Position numbers and translations under genes: made by a program
The notes under the pieces: generated by a model
What the model saw: only the letters and a program-made list of their open reading frames with translations
The model's database searches: none
Told to the model about the DNA's origin: nothing
DNA from: an uncultured Erysipelotrichaceae bacterium
GTDB taxonomy: Bacteria > Bacillota_I > Bacilli_A > Erysipelotrichales > Coprobacillaceae
Length of the DNA: 64,000 nucleotides
Assembly: GCA_910588075.1 (NCBI GenBank)
Contig: CAJUOS010000001.1
Location: forward strand, 89,586-153,585
Reading direction: 5' to 3'
Part shown: one piece after another, positions 46,735-55,124 of the stretch
Layout of the letters: each line of letters starts with the position of its first letter
Position numbering within the stretch: the first letter of the stretch is position 1

Positions 46735-47355
46735 TTAACATTTTTTCTTCTTATTCACAGTATCAATCAATTTTGCTACTGCTATGCCTGTTTCACTTAT
46801 TTGCTTATTGCTATGAATAAGTTTCTTTTTATTGATAATCAACAATTGTGATCTTGTTACACATTCCAAGTTATCCAATTCAATATGTGTAGGATCACCA
46901 TCCTTGAATATCACTACACTATTTTTAGGAACAGGGCCATATTCCTGCTCCCATAATAGCTTGTGCTTTTGTTTCCAGTTTTCTTTTTTAGGCACCTTTG
47001 GTTTATCATTAATCTTTACCCATACATAGCCATCAGATAACAATTTTTCAGTTCCAACAGGATCAGTGTTTTTTGGTTTGTTTCCCGGTTTGAACATTGT
47101 CTTGCTGCAAGCTGAATATTGTTTCCTAGGCATCTTCTTACCCTTGTTATGAGGTATTGATCCTTTTTCAAATCGTCCACCTACAATACCACTTTTAAAT
47201 CCATATTTAGCCTTCTGCATTGCTATTGCATGTTCTGATAGATTTGTACCAAAGCATTTATTAAACCTCTCAGTAAGCTGTTTTAGACTTATTCCCTTGA
47301 CATTATCTCTTAAGAATTGAATCTGTTCTTGTGAATACCTGTATCTTTGATTCAT
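46735..47355 (-). CDS. HNH endonuclease (free-standing homing type)
   Basis: 206 residues. N-terminal HTH-like region (YSQEQIQFLRDNVKGISLKQL), central linker and an HNH_3-type domain (KQKHKLLWEQEYGPVPKNSVVIFKDGD..HIELDNLECVTRSQ). Such genes are mobile elements of phage genomes. Four-base overlap with the next gene. Confidence 0.85.
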   Translation of the reverse strand: MNQRYRYSQEQIQFLRDNVKGISLKQLTERFNKCFGTNLSEHAIAMQKAKYGFKSGIVGGRFEKGSIPHNKGKKMPRKQYSACSKTMFKPGNKPKNTDPVGTEKLLSDGYVWVKINDKPKVPKKENWKQKHKLLWEQEYGPVPKNSVVIFKDGDPTHIELDNLECVTRSQLLIINKKKLIHSNKQISETGIAVAKLIDTVNKKKKC

Positions 47356-47588
47356 TTCTTATTCTCCAACATCTCTGGAAGATTGATTTCTCTTCTTCCA
47401 TATTCAACTTTTAACCTTTCAGCCTGTAATCCTAAATCTGCATTATCAATTATTTTTGTGGCTATGTTGGCCATAGCTTTGGAACGTTCTATTTCTTTAT
47501 GTAATTGATCATCTGTTAATTCATCATCATTTAATCTTTCCATCTGTTCAAACAGATGATTATTTAAATCTACCAAATTATTTCTCAT
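47352..47588 (-). CDS. Small helical phage protein
   Basis: 78 residues from ATG 47588 (GGAGGA upstream). Helical (LVDLNNHLFEQMERLNDDELTDDQLHKEIERSKAM), typical of phage early genes next to replication modules; unknown role. Confidence 0.65.
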   Translation of the reverse strand: MRNNLVDLNNHLFEQMERLNDDELTDDQLHKEIERSKAMANIATKIIDNADLGLQAERLKVEYGRREINLPEMLENKK

Positions 47589-47757
47589 TAATATTTTTCC
47601 TCCATAAATACAACACAAGAATCCCAATCCTTTTTATAGAATCATGACTGTAACCAATCAGTTGATATTCCTGTTTGTATTTTCTTTCATAAATTTCTAG
47701 CATCTCTGTATGCTTGAAACATTCTATTTTTATTTGTACATACTTTCTATAATTCAT
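47578..47757 (-). CDS. Small phage protein overlapping both neighbours
   Basis: 59 residues, MNYRKYVQIKIECFKHTEML, basic. Starts one base before the helicase stop and ends inside the next gene start; weak AAGTAAG site. Possibly translated by coupling. Confidence 0.45.
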   Translation of the reverse strand: MNYRKYVQIKIECFKHTEMLEIYERKYKQEYQLIGYSHDSIKRIGILVLYLWRKNINEK

Positions 47758-47758
47758 C

Positions 47759-49003
47759 TTACTTATTTACTTCATAAAACAACTGTTTACTTCCAACAAA
47801 CTCCATTGGAACCCTAAAAGTATAGTTGTTTCTATTTTTAGCTATGTCTACAGTTATATTTTTTATGTAATTAAATGCTTTTTCCCTTTCAGCATCTTCA
47901 TATAGCAGGATTACATGAGTGCTTGAATTCTCAATTTCCCCACTATCTTTTAAACTATGCATAGTTAGTTTTCCATTTCTCAAACTTTCTCTATCACATT
48001 GGCTTGCTATAAACAACAGCACATTATTTTTCTTACACATAATTCTTAATTGTTTCATAATATGTGTAACTCTTTCATAGTTGCTTCTATTCAATTGTTT
48101 GTCTTCAATAGAAACCAGTCCAATATGATCAATAAATACAACATTTTGTTTACCTTCTCTTAAATGAGAAGCAATTTCTACAATCATCTTTTCCAAAGTC
48201 ATTGAATCATCACACATATAAAAGTTATCTCTGTCATATTTATTCATTGACTTAATAATTCGATCATTTTCAATATTTGATAAATCTACCATCTTTTCTT
48301 TGGAATCAATAGCCATTAATCTTTTGACAATAATATCTTTGTTGACTTCCAAATTATAATACTGACAGTAATTATTTTTATTTTCTAAAAGTTCATTAAA
48401 GATATTCAATAAGAATGGAGTCTTACCAAAATTTGGAGGTGCTGCAACTGTTACTAAATCATCAGTTTCTAACATCAACACTTTTTCCATTTTTTTAAAT
48501 CTTCCTAATTCAACATTTTTTTGTTTCTTGGTCAAAATATCTTTTATGATTTCCTTATTCAATGTTGGTTCTAATGAAACTTGTCTAATGCTTTCTAAGA
48601 ACTGTATTTCCTTTATGAATTCATCATGATTAATAGTTCCATTACTCAATCTATAATTCAAATTAGCTTGATATTCTCTTTTGTAATTATCTACTATCAA
48701 TTTTTCATACCAAAGAAATTGTCTTTTATACGATTCTTCAAACATAAAAAAATCATAAATATATTCATAAAGATAATCCATATCAGTAAATTCATTTTCA
48801 ACAAAAACAACAGGATCAAATTCTTCTTTACAGAATTCCATCAGCATATCAAATATTTTTTTATGAATGTTTTCTGTAAAATATTCACTTTTAACAATTG
48901 TCATATCTAATAGTTCAACATGATGTGTTAGAATAGCTAAATAAGTTCTTTCCCATACATTTGAATTATTAGACTTACTTATATAAATCCCTGAACATTT
49001 CAT
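47759..49003 (-). CDS. DnaB-like replicative helicase
   Basis: 414 residues. N-terminal helical DnaB domain, then RecA-like core with VAAPPNFGKTPFLLN (Walker A), VVFIDHIGLVS (Walker B) and LLFIASQCDRES. A DnaB-type phage helicase; the first residue of the P-loop is Ala instead of Gly. Follows the initiator gene with 29 bases overlap. Confidence 0.85.
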   Translation of the reverse strand: MKCSGIYISKSNNSNVWERTYLAILTHHVELLDMTIVKSEYFTENIHKKIFDMLMEFCKEEFDPVVFVENEFTDMDYLYEYIYDFFMFEESYKRQFLWYEKLIVDNYKREYQANLNYRLSNGTINHDEFIKEIQFLESIRQVSLEPTLNKEIIKDILTKKQKNVELGRFKKMEKVLMLETDDLVTVAAPPNFGKTPFLLNIFNELLENKNNYCQYYNLEVNKDIIVKRLMAIDSKEKMVDLSNIENDRIIKSMNKYDRDNFYMCDDSMTLEKMIVEIASHLREGKQNVVFIDHIGLVSIEDKQLNRSNYERVTHIMKQLRIMCKKNNVLLFIASQCDRESLRNGKLTMHSLKDSGEIENSSTHVILLYEDAEREKAFNYIKNITVDIAKNRNNYTFRVPMEFVGSKQLFYEVNK

Positions 49004-49718
49004 TTTCTATCACATCCATTCCAAGTGGTTCTTTTTCTAACTTGTATCTTTTCCATACTTCATCTTCTAAAAACGTTCTAGCATAAACCATATGTTTATC
49101 TTCTTTCATTTCTTCACTATACATCCTTGCTCCATAGAGAATTTGCTCTACTTCCTGGCTAGTATATTTTTTATCATTCCAAAATTTTAAAGTATCTTCT
49201 TTATACTTTTCTTTCTTCTTCAAATAAATATTCCAAAATTCTAAAAAGCTGTTGCCGTAGTTTGTTGATGATGCCTCTGCACCTACAACAACATTGTTAT
49301 CTTTGTTATCCTTGTTATTAGTGGTTAGCTCTTGGTTAGGTCTTGGTTGGCTCTTGGTTACTTTGTTGGTTAACTCGTTGGTTTTCTTCATTATGTAATC
49401 ATAGTTTTCTACTGTAATAATCGTACCTTTTCTACTTGATTTAATGGTTATATCATTGGTTAAAACAAGATTTTTCAATGCAGTACGTACATTTTGAACG
49501 GATAAATTTGTATTTTCAGCAAGTTTTCCTCTTGATGTTATAAATGAACCTTTTTTAATCAATATCCCTTTTAACTTTATATCTTTATACTGTGCTCTCA
49601 TTAAACAGTATTCATAAACTGTAACAGTATTTTTATCTTCATACCATTCCCACTTTGTTATACTTCGCCATAAAGGAACAAAGCCATAACTCTTGTCAAT
49701 ACTTTCAGCAAATGACAT
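48975..49718 (-). CDS. Phage replication initiator (winged helix, DnaD/replisome organiser type)
   Basis: About 247 residues from ATG 49718. N-terminal winged helix (LKGILIKKGSFITSRGKLAENTNLSVQNVRTALKNL), Asn/Lys-rich linker, C-terminal helical region. Gly-rich start is not needed. Position before the helicase fits an initiator or helicase loader role. Confidence 0.75.
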   Translation of the reverse strand: MSFAESIDKSYGFVPLWRSITKWEWYEDKNTVTVYEYCLMRAQYKDIKLKGILIKKGSFITSRGKLAENTNLSVQNVRTALKNLVLTNDITIKSSRKGTIITVENYDYIMKKTNELTNKVTKSQPRPNQELTTNNKDNKDNNVVVGAEASSTNYGNSFLEFWNIYLKKKEKYKEDTLKFWNDKKYTSQEVEQILYGARMYSEEMKEDKHMVYARTFLEDEVWKRYKLEKEPLGMDVIENEMFRDLYK

Positions 49719-49719
49719 T

Positions 49720-50181
49720 TTAACCACCATTCTTTCTTAACAGATCAATTATTCTAAAACCTGTTTCATCTTTTCTACAGAACTCAAATTCAACTCCATA
49801 TCGTTTGATTTGTGTTTTCATACCTTTATAAAGCATTTCCCCAGTCATATATTTTTGATGAAAAAGAGAATTTGGATTCCACCATTTTTTAACATCTTCA
49901 ATACTGTGTACTTTATCATCTTCAATTAAAAAAATAAGTTTGATACCTTGCTCTTTTGCACGTAGGATTTCATTCTTAAAGCGACAATGATCTACTCCCA
50001 TATTACATGCATACTCCCCTATTGATTGTTTTCTATCAACTACACATTTGTTATTAGAAAATGACATATAATCACCAACATCTAGTTTACTAATAACATA
50101 TCGAACACCTTGTTTATCAAGATGTCCGATAATTCTTTCTAATTGGCTATTTTTTTCTCTTGTATCAATTTGAATGATCAT
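49720..50181 (-). CDS. ERCC4-domain nuclease
   Basis: 153 residues with IDTREKNSQLERII, KLDVGDYMSF and CVVDRKQSIGEYA, the ERK/VDRK-type catalytic core of XPF/Mus81-like ERCC4 nucleases. Probably processes branched DNA in phage recombination. Confidence 0.85.
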   Translation of the reverse strand: MIIQIDTREKNSQLERIIGHLDKQGVRYVISKLDVGDYMSFSNNKCVVDRKQSIGEYACNMGVDHCRFKNEILRAKEQGIKLIFLIEDDKVHSIEDVKKWWNPNSLFHQKYMTGEMLYKGMKTQIKRYGVEFEFCRKDETGFRIIDLLRKNGG

Positions 50182-50720
50182 TAGAACTCAATGTCATCTT
50201 CCATAATATCAAATGATTGTGCTGATGTTGATGTTTCTTTCTTTGATTCAATAACCTTGTCTTCTATAGAAAAGTTATTAGTTGATATATTCTTGGTAGA
50301 TGTAAATATTGGGAAATCAGTTCCTATTTTTTCATCACCAAACTTATCCTCATATGTATTTTTTTTGTAAACAACCCCAATTAATTTATTCTTTAAGTCA
50401 TTGGTCTCGTTGTTCCAACTGAAGGACTGATTTGAACTTTCTAAATCGTTAAGAAATTGTGCAAAGGCATATTTGGCACCTGTATATTGAAAATCAAAAT
50501 TAACAATAGCCTTCTTATTCCACTTATTAATATCAAATTTAGGACTTCCTCCATTCTTTTGATATTCCTTCATAAAATTATCCTTGAATTCTCCCTCAAC
50601 AATATCAAAAACTATTGAAATCTTTTCGTCTACAACCACTACATTTTTAATCTTAGCAATATATCCTCCAGGTTTTAAAAATGTTGTTTCCCATTCTTTT
50701 TTATTAAACTCAAACTTCAT
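50181..50720 (-). CDS. Phage single-stranded DNA-binding-like protein (DUF669)
   Basis: 179 residues. N-terminal OB-like beta domain (about 1-120), then a flexible linker ending in IMEDDIEF, an acidic tip like SSB C-termini. Genes between a Sak4-type ATPase and ERCC4 nuclease are of this type in many phages. Confidence 0.75.
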   Translation of the reverse strand: MKFEFNKKEWETTFLKPGGYIAKIKNVVVVDEKISIVFDIVEGEFKDNFMKEYQKNGGSPKFDINKWNKKAIVNFDFQYTGAKYAFAQFLNDLESSNQSFSWNNETNDLKNKLIGVVYKKNTYEDKFGDEKIGTDFPIFTSTKNISTNNFSIEDKVIESKKETSTSAQSFDIMEDDIEF

Positions 50721-50742
50721 TTCTGTCTCTCCTTCTTATAAA

Positions 50743-51387
50743 TTATTTTTTATTTAAGTTATAATATTCTCTTATTGTTTCATCTACGAATTTCAGATCA
50801 TTATCAATTTCTTCGCTTTCAAACATTCCCATACTTGTTTTTGCAGTATTTGTTCCATTTGACTGTGTAACAAAGACATGCTTACCATCTATTACATCAC
50901 ATAACAATACATTCTCAAATAAAGCTTCAAATGTTCCTAATTGTGTATCAATCATCTTTCCAGCAGTAATTGCTCTAATTTTGTTTGAATCTTTGTCTGT
51001 CTCGATGTGATTTAAAAAATAAACAATTACATCATCATTTAATGTCTCAACATAATTTTTTAAATCAATCATATGCAATGCTATCTCTGTATACTTCTGA
51101 TAGCCTCCTTCTTTGTTTCTTTGTTGCTGTTCAAAAAACATCAAATAATCTGAATCATCAATAATAAATGTTTTAACTTTATCTTGATATTTTCTAATTT
51201 TTGATTTAATAACTTCATATCTTTCACTATAAGCCATGTTTGCCATATTTATAAGATTGATATCCGTTTTGAATGGTAACCTTGATTTATGTAACGAAAA
51301 AACCAATACATCACTTTTCCTAAAATTTCTCAATGAAGCAGATTTACCACTTCCACTTTCTCCTAAAATTAATACACTTAATCCCAT
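50743..51387 (-). CDS. Sak4-like RecA-type annealing ATPase
   Basis: 214 residues. P-loop ILGESGSGKSASL at about 7-19, FIIDDSDYLMF Walker B, AITAGKMIDTQLGTFEALFENVLLC. This is the AAA_24/Sak4 family of phage single-strand annealing proteins. It begins the recombination module. Confidence 0.8.
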   Translation of the reverse strand: MGLSVLILGESGSGKSASLRNFRKSDVLVFSLHKSRLPFKTDINLINMANMAYSERYEVIKSKIRKYQDKVKTFIIDDSDYLMFFEQQQRNKEGGYQKYTEIALHMIDLKNYVETLNDDVIVYFLNHIETDKDSNKIRAITAGKMIDTQLGTFEALFENVLLCDVIDGKHVFVTQSNGTNTAKTSMGMFESEEIDNDLKFVDETIREYYNLNKK

Positions 51388-51390
51388 AAT

Positions 51391-51576
51391 TTAGTATTCC
51401 TCCTCTAACATTTCTTTTTTATTTTTAAATCCTTCTTTTGCTAATAAAAGCAAGTTAACTGCATCTTTAATTAGACAATACTCATAGGGATATATTAAAC
51501 TTGCATTACAATCTGTAATATCATTAGATAATATTACAAGTTCATCCAACTTCTCTATGTAATCATCATAGTCCAT
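51391..51576 (-). CDS. Small phage protein
   Basis: 61 residues from ATG 51576, AAGGAGGT upstream. Acidic, helical (YIEKLDELVILSNDITD). Early operon; unknown. Confidence 0.65.
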   Translation of the reverse strand: MDYDDYIEKLDELVILSNDITDCNASLIYPYEYCLIKDAVNLLLLAKEGFKNKKEMLEEEY

Positions 51577-51674
51577 TAACTTACCTCCTTGATTTTCATA
51601 TAAATAATGAATAAATAAATTAATATAACTGATAACCATGATAAAGTTATGATTATTCTTTCATGTTTCTTCAT
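51576..51674 (-). CDS. Tiny single-span membrane protein
   Basis: 32 residues, MKKHERIIITLSWLSVILIY then a basic tail; TAATG overlap with the next gene and overlap with the preceding stop suggest translational coupling. Too short for certainty. Confidence 0.45.
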   Translation of the reverse strand: MKKHERIIITLSWLSVILIYLFIIYMKIKEVS

Positions 51675-51819
51675 CTTCAATCTTATGTACCTCTCTTCCA
51701 AACAGTAATACTGAAATAAATGTTGCAGTACCTGATATTACTAGCCACCATCCTGTTGTTGTAACAGTTAAAAATGCTCCAATCAAAACAATAATTAATA
51801 ATAAATCTACTTTTTTCAT
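51661..51819 (-). CDS. Small two-span membrane protein
   Basis: 52 residues (MKKVDLLLIIVLIGAFLTVT...), two hydrophobic segments, GGAAAGGAAAAG before ATG 51819. Early operon. Confidence 0.6.
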   Translation of the reverse strand: MKKVDLLLIIVLIGAFLTVTTTGWWLVISGTATFISVLLFGREVHKIEDEET

Positions 51820-51873
51820 TGCTTTTCCTTTCCTAACCACCTATAATAAAGGTGATTAATTTTCTGAAATTAA

Positions 51874-52182
51874 TTAGCTTTTAGTCACTGTTGCAGCAGT
51901 GGCTTTTTCTTTTATAAAATTTATAACTTCATTGGTTTTCATACCATAATGCTTTGCAAATATACTTGCTGGAATAACTGCTTCATCATAGTGCAGATCA
52001 TATTTTGCTTTTAACCTTTTTATCATTTGCGAACCATTTTTGATTTTAGATATATACTCAACATCCTCAATACGCATCATACAATCCATTTCTCTAGGTT
52101 CTACAATTCCAAATAATCGAATGACATCTTCATTTAATGGCATATCAACATATTCAGTTATTAAATCTTTAACTGTCAGCAT
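51874..52182 (-). CDS. Phage early protein of unknown function
   Basis: 102 residues from ATG 52182 (AAAGGAGGA upstream). C-terminal FAKHYGMKTNEVINFIKEKA looks like a helix-turn-helix-type tail. First minus-strand gene after the DUF3892 cassette; preceded by a long hairpin. Confidence 0.6.
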   Translation of the reverse strand: MLTVKDLITEYVDMPLNEDVIRLFGIVEPREMDCMMRIEDVEYISKIKNGSQMIKRLKAKYDLHYDEAVIPASIFAKHYGMKTNEVINFIKEKATAATVTKS

Positions 52183-52208
52183 ATGAATTCCTCCTTTCTT
52201 TTCGCTCA

Positions 52209-52281
52209 TTCTCTCAAAGCAGGTAACCTTGAATTGTTTGGATTTATATTTGGAGATAGAAGACTACCTGCTTAAAGAGAA
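52209..52281 (-). promoter_or_regulatory. Long hairpin in the leader of the early gene
   Basis: TTCTCT and AAGCAGGTA pair with TACCTGCTT and AGAGAA (52209-52225 / 52265-52281), a two-part stem around a 39-base loop. It lies about 27 bases before ATG 52182. Confidence 0.5.
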
Positions 52282-52370
52282 CGAACTTTTATTTTTTTAC
52301 ACTTACTTAAATCTAAAAAAGTAAAATAATACATTTTATAAAAAAAATTGAGAGTGATAGATCATATAAG

Positions 52371-52399
52371 TTGATGAAATTCAAATAAATAATTAGAAT
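52371..52399 (+). promoter_or_regulatory. Plus-strand promoter candidate of the DUF3892 cassette
   Basis: TTGATG (52371-52376), 17 bases, TAGAAT (52394-52399), just outside the left inverted repeat. Confidence 0.5.
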
Positions 52400-52411
52400 A
52401 TTCTTATATAC

Positions 52412-52435
52412 TTCTCGTATGATGTGAGCCTGCCA
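52412..52435 (+). repeat. Left 24-bp inverted repeat of the cassette
   Basis: TTCTCGTATGATGTGA, one variable base, CCTGCCA. Its reverse complement occurs at 52710-52733 with one mismatch. Confidence 0.8.
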
Positions 52436-52476
52436 TTATTTGACTCCTTAAAAATTTGAATAAAGGAGGTGATGTC

Positions 52477-52686
52477 ATGCCTAGACGTGCTAACGTAAAA
52501 GTAGTATCAGAATCTTCTACAGGATTAAATAAACGCATATTAATTAATGGACAAATTTACACTAACACTCAAGCTTACAATGCAGCTAAACAAGGTAAGG
52601 TTGAAGGCTATCATGGTGTGAATGATCATGGAACAAAGTTCATTCGTAGTAATCCAGATAAAAGCAAAAATAATAATTTAGGATAA
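52477..52686 (+). CDS. DUF3892-like small protein in an inverted-repeat cassette
   Basis: 69 residues from ATG 52477 (AAAGGAGGTG upstream). RILINGQIYTNTQAYNAAKQGK and KFIRSNPDKSKNNNL match the DUF3892 pattern of short proteins of unknown role. It is the only plus-strand gene in an early minus-strand operon and is enclosed by 24-bp inverted repeats. Confidence 0.75.
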   Translation: MPRRANVKVVSESSTGLNKRILINGQIYTNTQAYNAAKQGKVEGYHGVNDHGTKFIRSNPDKSKNNNLG

Positions 52687-52709
52687 ATTCAGTTTTAATA
52701 TCATCTTAT

Positions 52710-52733
52710 TGGCAGGTTCACATCATACGAGAA
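52710..52733 (-). repeat. Right 24-bp inverted repeat of the cassette
   Basis: Reverse complement of 52412-52435 with one mismatch (GGCAGGTTCACATCATACGA in the plus strand). The two copies enclose 274 bases. Confidence 0.8.
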
Positions 52734-52752
52734 AATAACTTGATTATATTCT

Positions 52753-52983
52753 CTATTTATTTTTTAGTGTGAAAAAATACATTCCTATCTCTTCTTGTTG
52801 AATTCCTAAAATTTCACAACATTTTACAATTTCATCAGTTTTGAAACAAAATCTATTATTCAGCTTTGCACTTTTTGAATATCCAGAAAATCCCATTTTG
52901 GAACCCCAATTTTCCTCTGTTTCACATATTTCTTTGATTTTTCCTCTTAACTTAGAAAAATCGTATTCATATTCCACCTTCAA
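52753..52983 (-). CDS. DUF739 Cro-like protein
   Basis: 76 residues. DFSKLRGKIKEICETEENWG and AKLNNRFCFKTDEIVKCCEILGI match DUF739, phage Cro-like helix-turn-helix regulators. It lies downstream of the Cro-like gene in the early operon and probably tunes early expression. Confidence 0.78.
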   Translation of the reverse strand: MKVEYEYDFSKLRGKIKEICETEENWGSKMGFSGYSKSAKLNNRFCFKTDEIVKCCEILGIQQEEIGMYFFTLKNK

Positions 52984-52991
52984 CCACTCTC

Positions 52992-53336
52992 CTATTCATT
53001 TTGTTGTAATTCATCTAAATCATTATTCAACTGGTATTCGCCAGTGAATAAATCACCCACTTTAATACAGTCAGCATAATTACCATTCAAATCTTCAAGA
53101 AATAATTCAGGCATTTTCCTTTTTTGACATTCACTGCACATGCATATTTCATTGACCTTAAACACTTGTCCGTCATTGCGCTTTGCAAGTAGAACCCACT
53201 TACAACTTGACTCATAGGATTTTTCTCTGACTTTGGCAGAATCAATCAATTTAGGAATTTCTTTTTGAAGATACCTAAGTTGTTTTGAATTTAATTTGTC
53301 TAATAAATCTAACAATCGTTCTAAATCTATATTCAT
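52992..53336 (-). CDS. Early phage protein of unknown function
   Basis: 114 residues with a CMCSECQKRK pair and acidic C-terminus. A copy of the palindromic operator (53350-53368) lies just before its ribosome site GGAGGTGG, so the repressor probably controls it. Confidence 0.65.
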   Translation of the reverse strand: MNIDLERLLDLLDKLNSKQLRYLQKEIPKLIDSAKVREKSYESSCKWVLLAKRNDGQVFKVNEICMCSECQKRKMPELFLEDLNGNYADCIKVGDLFTGEYQLNNDLDELQQNE

Positions 53337-53349
53337 TTATCCACCTCCA

Positions 53350-53368
53350 AATACTCTTTTAGAGTATT
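53350..53368. promoter_or_regulatory. Phage repressor operator, copy 1
   Basis: AATACTCT-TTT-AGAGTATT, a perfect 8-bp palindrome with a 3-base centre. Identical to the copy at 53612-53630. It overlaps the leader of the gene starting at 53336. Confidence 0.85.
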
Positions 53369-53383
53369 TTTGATATAAAAAAA

Positions 53384-53584
53384 TTAAATGCATTTGAGCA
53401 TCCCTATAGGTATTTTATACACTTCTGACATTTTTGTTAATGTATCCCAATTAGGTTTTGTAATACCATTTTCATAGTTTTGTAAAGTTTTCAATGATAT
53501 ACCTATCATTTCAGCAGCTTCCCTTTGTAATAAATGAGAATTAACTCTCGCTGCTTCAAATGTTATTCGGAATTCTAATTCCAT
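53384..53584 (-). CDS. Cro-like XRE repressor
   Basis: 66 residues from ATG 53584 (AAAGGAGTG upstream). An HTH_3 domain (LLQREAAEMIGISLKTLQNYENG). First gene of the early minus-strand operon, facing the CI gene. Its promoter carries an operator. Confidence 0.85.
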   Translation of the reverse strand: MELEFRITFEAARVNSHLLQREAAEMIGISLKTLQNYENGITKPNWDTLTKMSEVYKIPIGMLKCI

Positions 53585-53606
53585 ATAATCACTCCTTTCG
53601 CTTATT

Positions 53607-53635
53607 ATCATAATACTCTTTTAGAGTATTGTCAG
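53607..53635 (-). promoter_or_regulatory. Early (Cro-side) promoter with operator in the spacer
   Basis: CTGACA (53630-53635), exactly 17 bases, TATGAT (53607-53612) on the minus strand; the 19-bp palindrome fills the spacer, so repressor binding blocks the early promoter. Confidence 0.8.
53612..53630. promoter_or_regulatory. Phage repressor operator, copy 2
   Basis: Identical 19-bp palindrome to 53350-53368, located between the -35 and -10 of the early promoter. Confidence 0.85.
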
Positions 53636-53665
53636 CCCTTTAAGGGTAATATTATTCTTTTTTTA

Positions 53666-53694
53666 TTTACTTTAATACTTTTTAAATGTATAAT
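53666..53694 (+). promoter_or_regulatory. Promoter of the CI repressor gene
   Basis: TTTACT (53666-53671), 17 bases, TATAAT (53689-53694) on the plus strand; back to back with the early promoter. Confidence 0.75.
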
Positions 53695-53714
53695 CTTATT
53701 AAGAGGTGATATTT

Positions 53715-54338
53715 ATGTCTAAAAATTCTAGAGAAACATTTGTTAAACAATTAAAAAAATATATGACAATAAAAAAGAAAAGCCAAAAAGATATTTCAAA
53801 TGAGTTAGGTATTCCAACTACAACTGTATCTAATTGGTATTTAGGTAAAAAATATCCTAGACCCGATTCGATGCAGAAATTAGCTGATTATTTTGGTATA
53901 AAAATGGAAGAATTAATATCAGATAATAGTACAATAAAAACTGGAGTAAAAATACCTGTTCTTGGAACGGTAATTGCAGGTATACCTATAACTGCCATTG
54001 AAGAAATATTAGATTATGAAGAAATAAGTGAATCATTAGCTAAAACTGGTGATTTTTATGCACTAAAGATTAAAGGTACTTCAATGGAACCTAAAATGAG
54101 TGAGGGTGATATAGTTATAGTTAGACAACAAAACTACGTTGAAAATAATCAAATTGCCATAGTTTTGATTAACGGGGATGAAGCTACCGTAAAACAAGTT
54201 AGATATAGAAACGACGGTATTGAATTAATCGGTTTTAATAGTTATGTATATCCTCCAACGTTTTACACAAAAGAACAGATACTTAATTTGCCTATTCAAA
54301 TTATAGGTAAAGTAGTTGAATTGAGAGCAAAATTTTAA
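53715..54338 (+). CDS. CI-like repressor with S24 self-cleavage domain
   Basis: 207 residues from ATG 53715 (AAGAGGTG upstream). N-terminal XRE domain (QKDISNELGIPTTTVSNWYLGK), then LexA-like S24 domain with cleavage bond Ala-Gly in VIAGIP, Ser in GTSMEPKM and Lys in ATVKQVRY. It keeps lysogeny and would be cleaved after DNA damage. Confidence 0.92.
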   Translation: MSKNSRETFVKQLKKYMTIKKKSQKDISNELGIPTTTVSNWYLGKKYPRPDSMQKLADYFGIKMEELISDNSTIKTGVKIPVLGTVIAGIPITAIEEILDYEEISESLAKTGDFYALKIKGTSMEPKMSEGDIVIVRQQNYVENNQIAIVLINGDEATVKQVRYRNDGIELIGFNSYVYPPTFYTKEQILNLPIQIIGKVVELRAKF

Positions 54339-54353
54339 TTGAGGTATTTTGAA

Positions 54354-55124
54354 ATGGAATTATATAATCCGGAAATGTTGACAGAAAAAAATCTTATTTT
54401 ATGGACCAATACATTTACTTATTGTAGTAGAACATACGAACTATATTGTACAAAATGTCAGAAAATTATGAAAATGGATACTACTTATCGCCCATATTGT
54501 AGTGATCATGGCATAGAAAGTGATTCTACGTTCTCATATAACTGTAATGGAAAAAGTATTAAGGAGTATAACCTGCCTGTCATCTTTAAAAGTACATGTA
54601 AGCAATGTGGTTCTAAAATTACTACTATTTTATATTTAGGTCCATCTGGGAAATATGAATTTATTAATATATATTCTTCTTATAGTGGTAGTTATACAAC
54701 TTATACTCCAGATGAAATAAAATATTACTTAGATCAAGCATTTAAATGTAAAAATATTGGTGCATATACTGCAGCAATGGCTATGTATAGAAGCGCCATT
54801 GAATGGATAATGGAAAAAGAAGGATATTCTAAAGGGATGTTAGGAAAACGTATAGATAATCTTGAGAACGATATTTTAAATGGACGTGCCCCTAAATGGA
54901 CAGATGATGTTTCACCCGAAGAACTAGAAGTATTAAAAAACCTTGGAAATACATCAATGCATACTAATCATGGTGATATATCTTTACAGCAAAAATTTGA
55001 TACTTATCTTTTAAATGATGTTGACCTTGTTATTCAACATATATTAGAAGAAATATACGATAAACCTATAAAAAAAGCAGAAAGACTAAAAAAATTAAAG
55101 ACACTATCATATACAAACAAATAA
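54354..55124 (+). CDS. DUF4145 domain protein
   Basis: 256 residues from ATG 54354 (GAGG nine bases upstream). Zinc cysteines CTKCQK...CKQCGSK in the N-terminal half and a helical DUF4145 (HEPN-like) C-terminus (AAMAMYRSAIEWIMEKEGYSK). DUF4145 proteins often accompany restriction or other defence genes. It lies 15 bases after the CI stop, so it is made during lysogeny. Confidence 0.78.
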   Translation: MELYNPEMLTEKNLILWTNTFTYCSRTYELYCTKCQKIMKMDTTYRPYCSDHGIESDSTFSYNCNGKSIKEYNLPVIFKSTCKQCGSKITTILYLGPSGKYEFINIYSSYSGSYTTYTPDEIKYYLDQAFKCKNIGAYTAAMAMYRSAIEWIMEKEGYSKGMLGKRIDNLENDILNGRAPKWTDDVSPEELEVLKNLGNTSMHTNHGDISLQQKFDTYLLNDVDLVIQHILEEIYDKPIKKAERLKKLKTLSYTNK

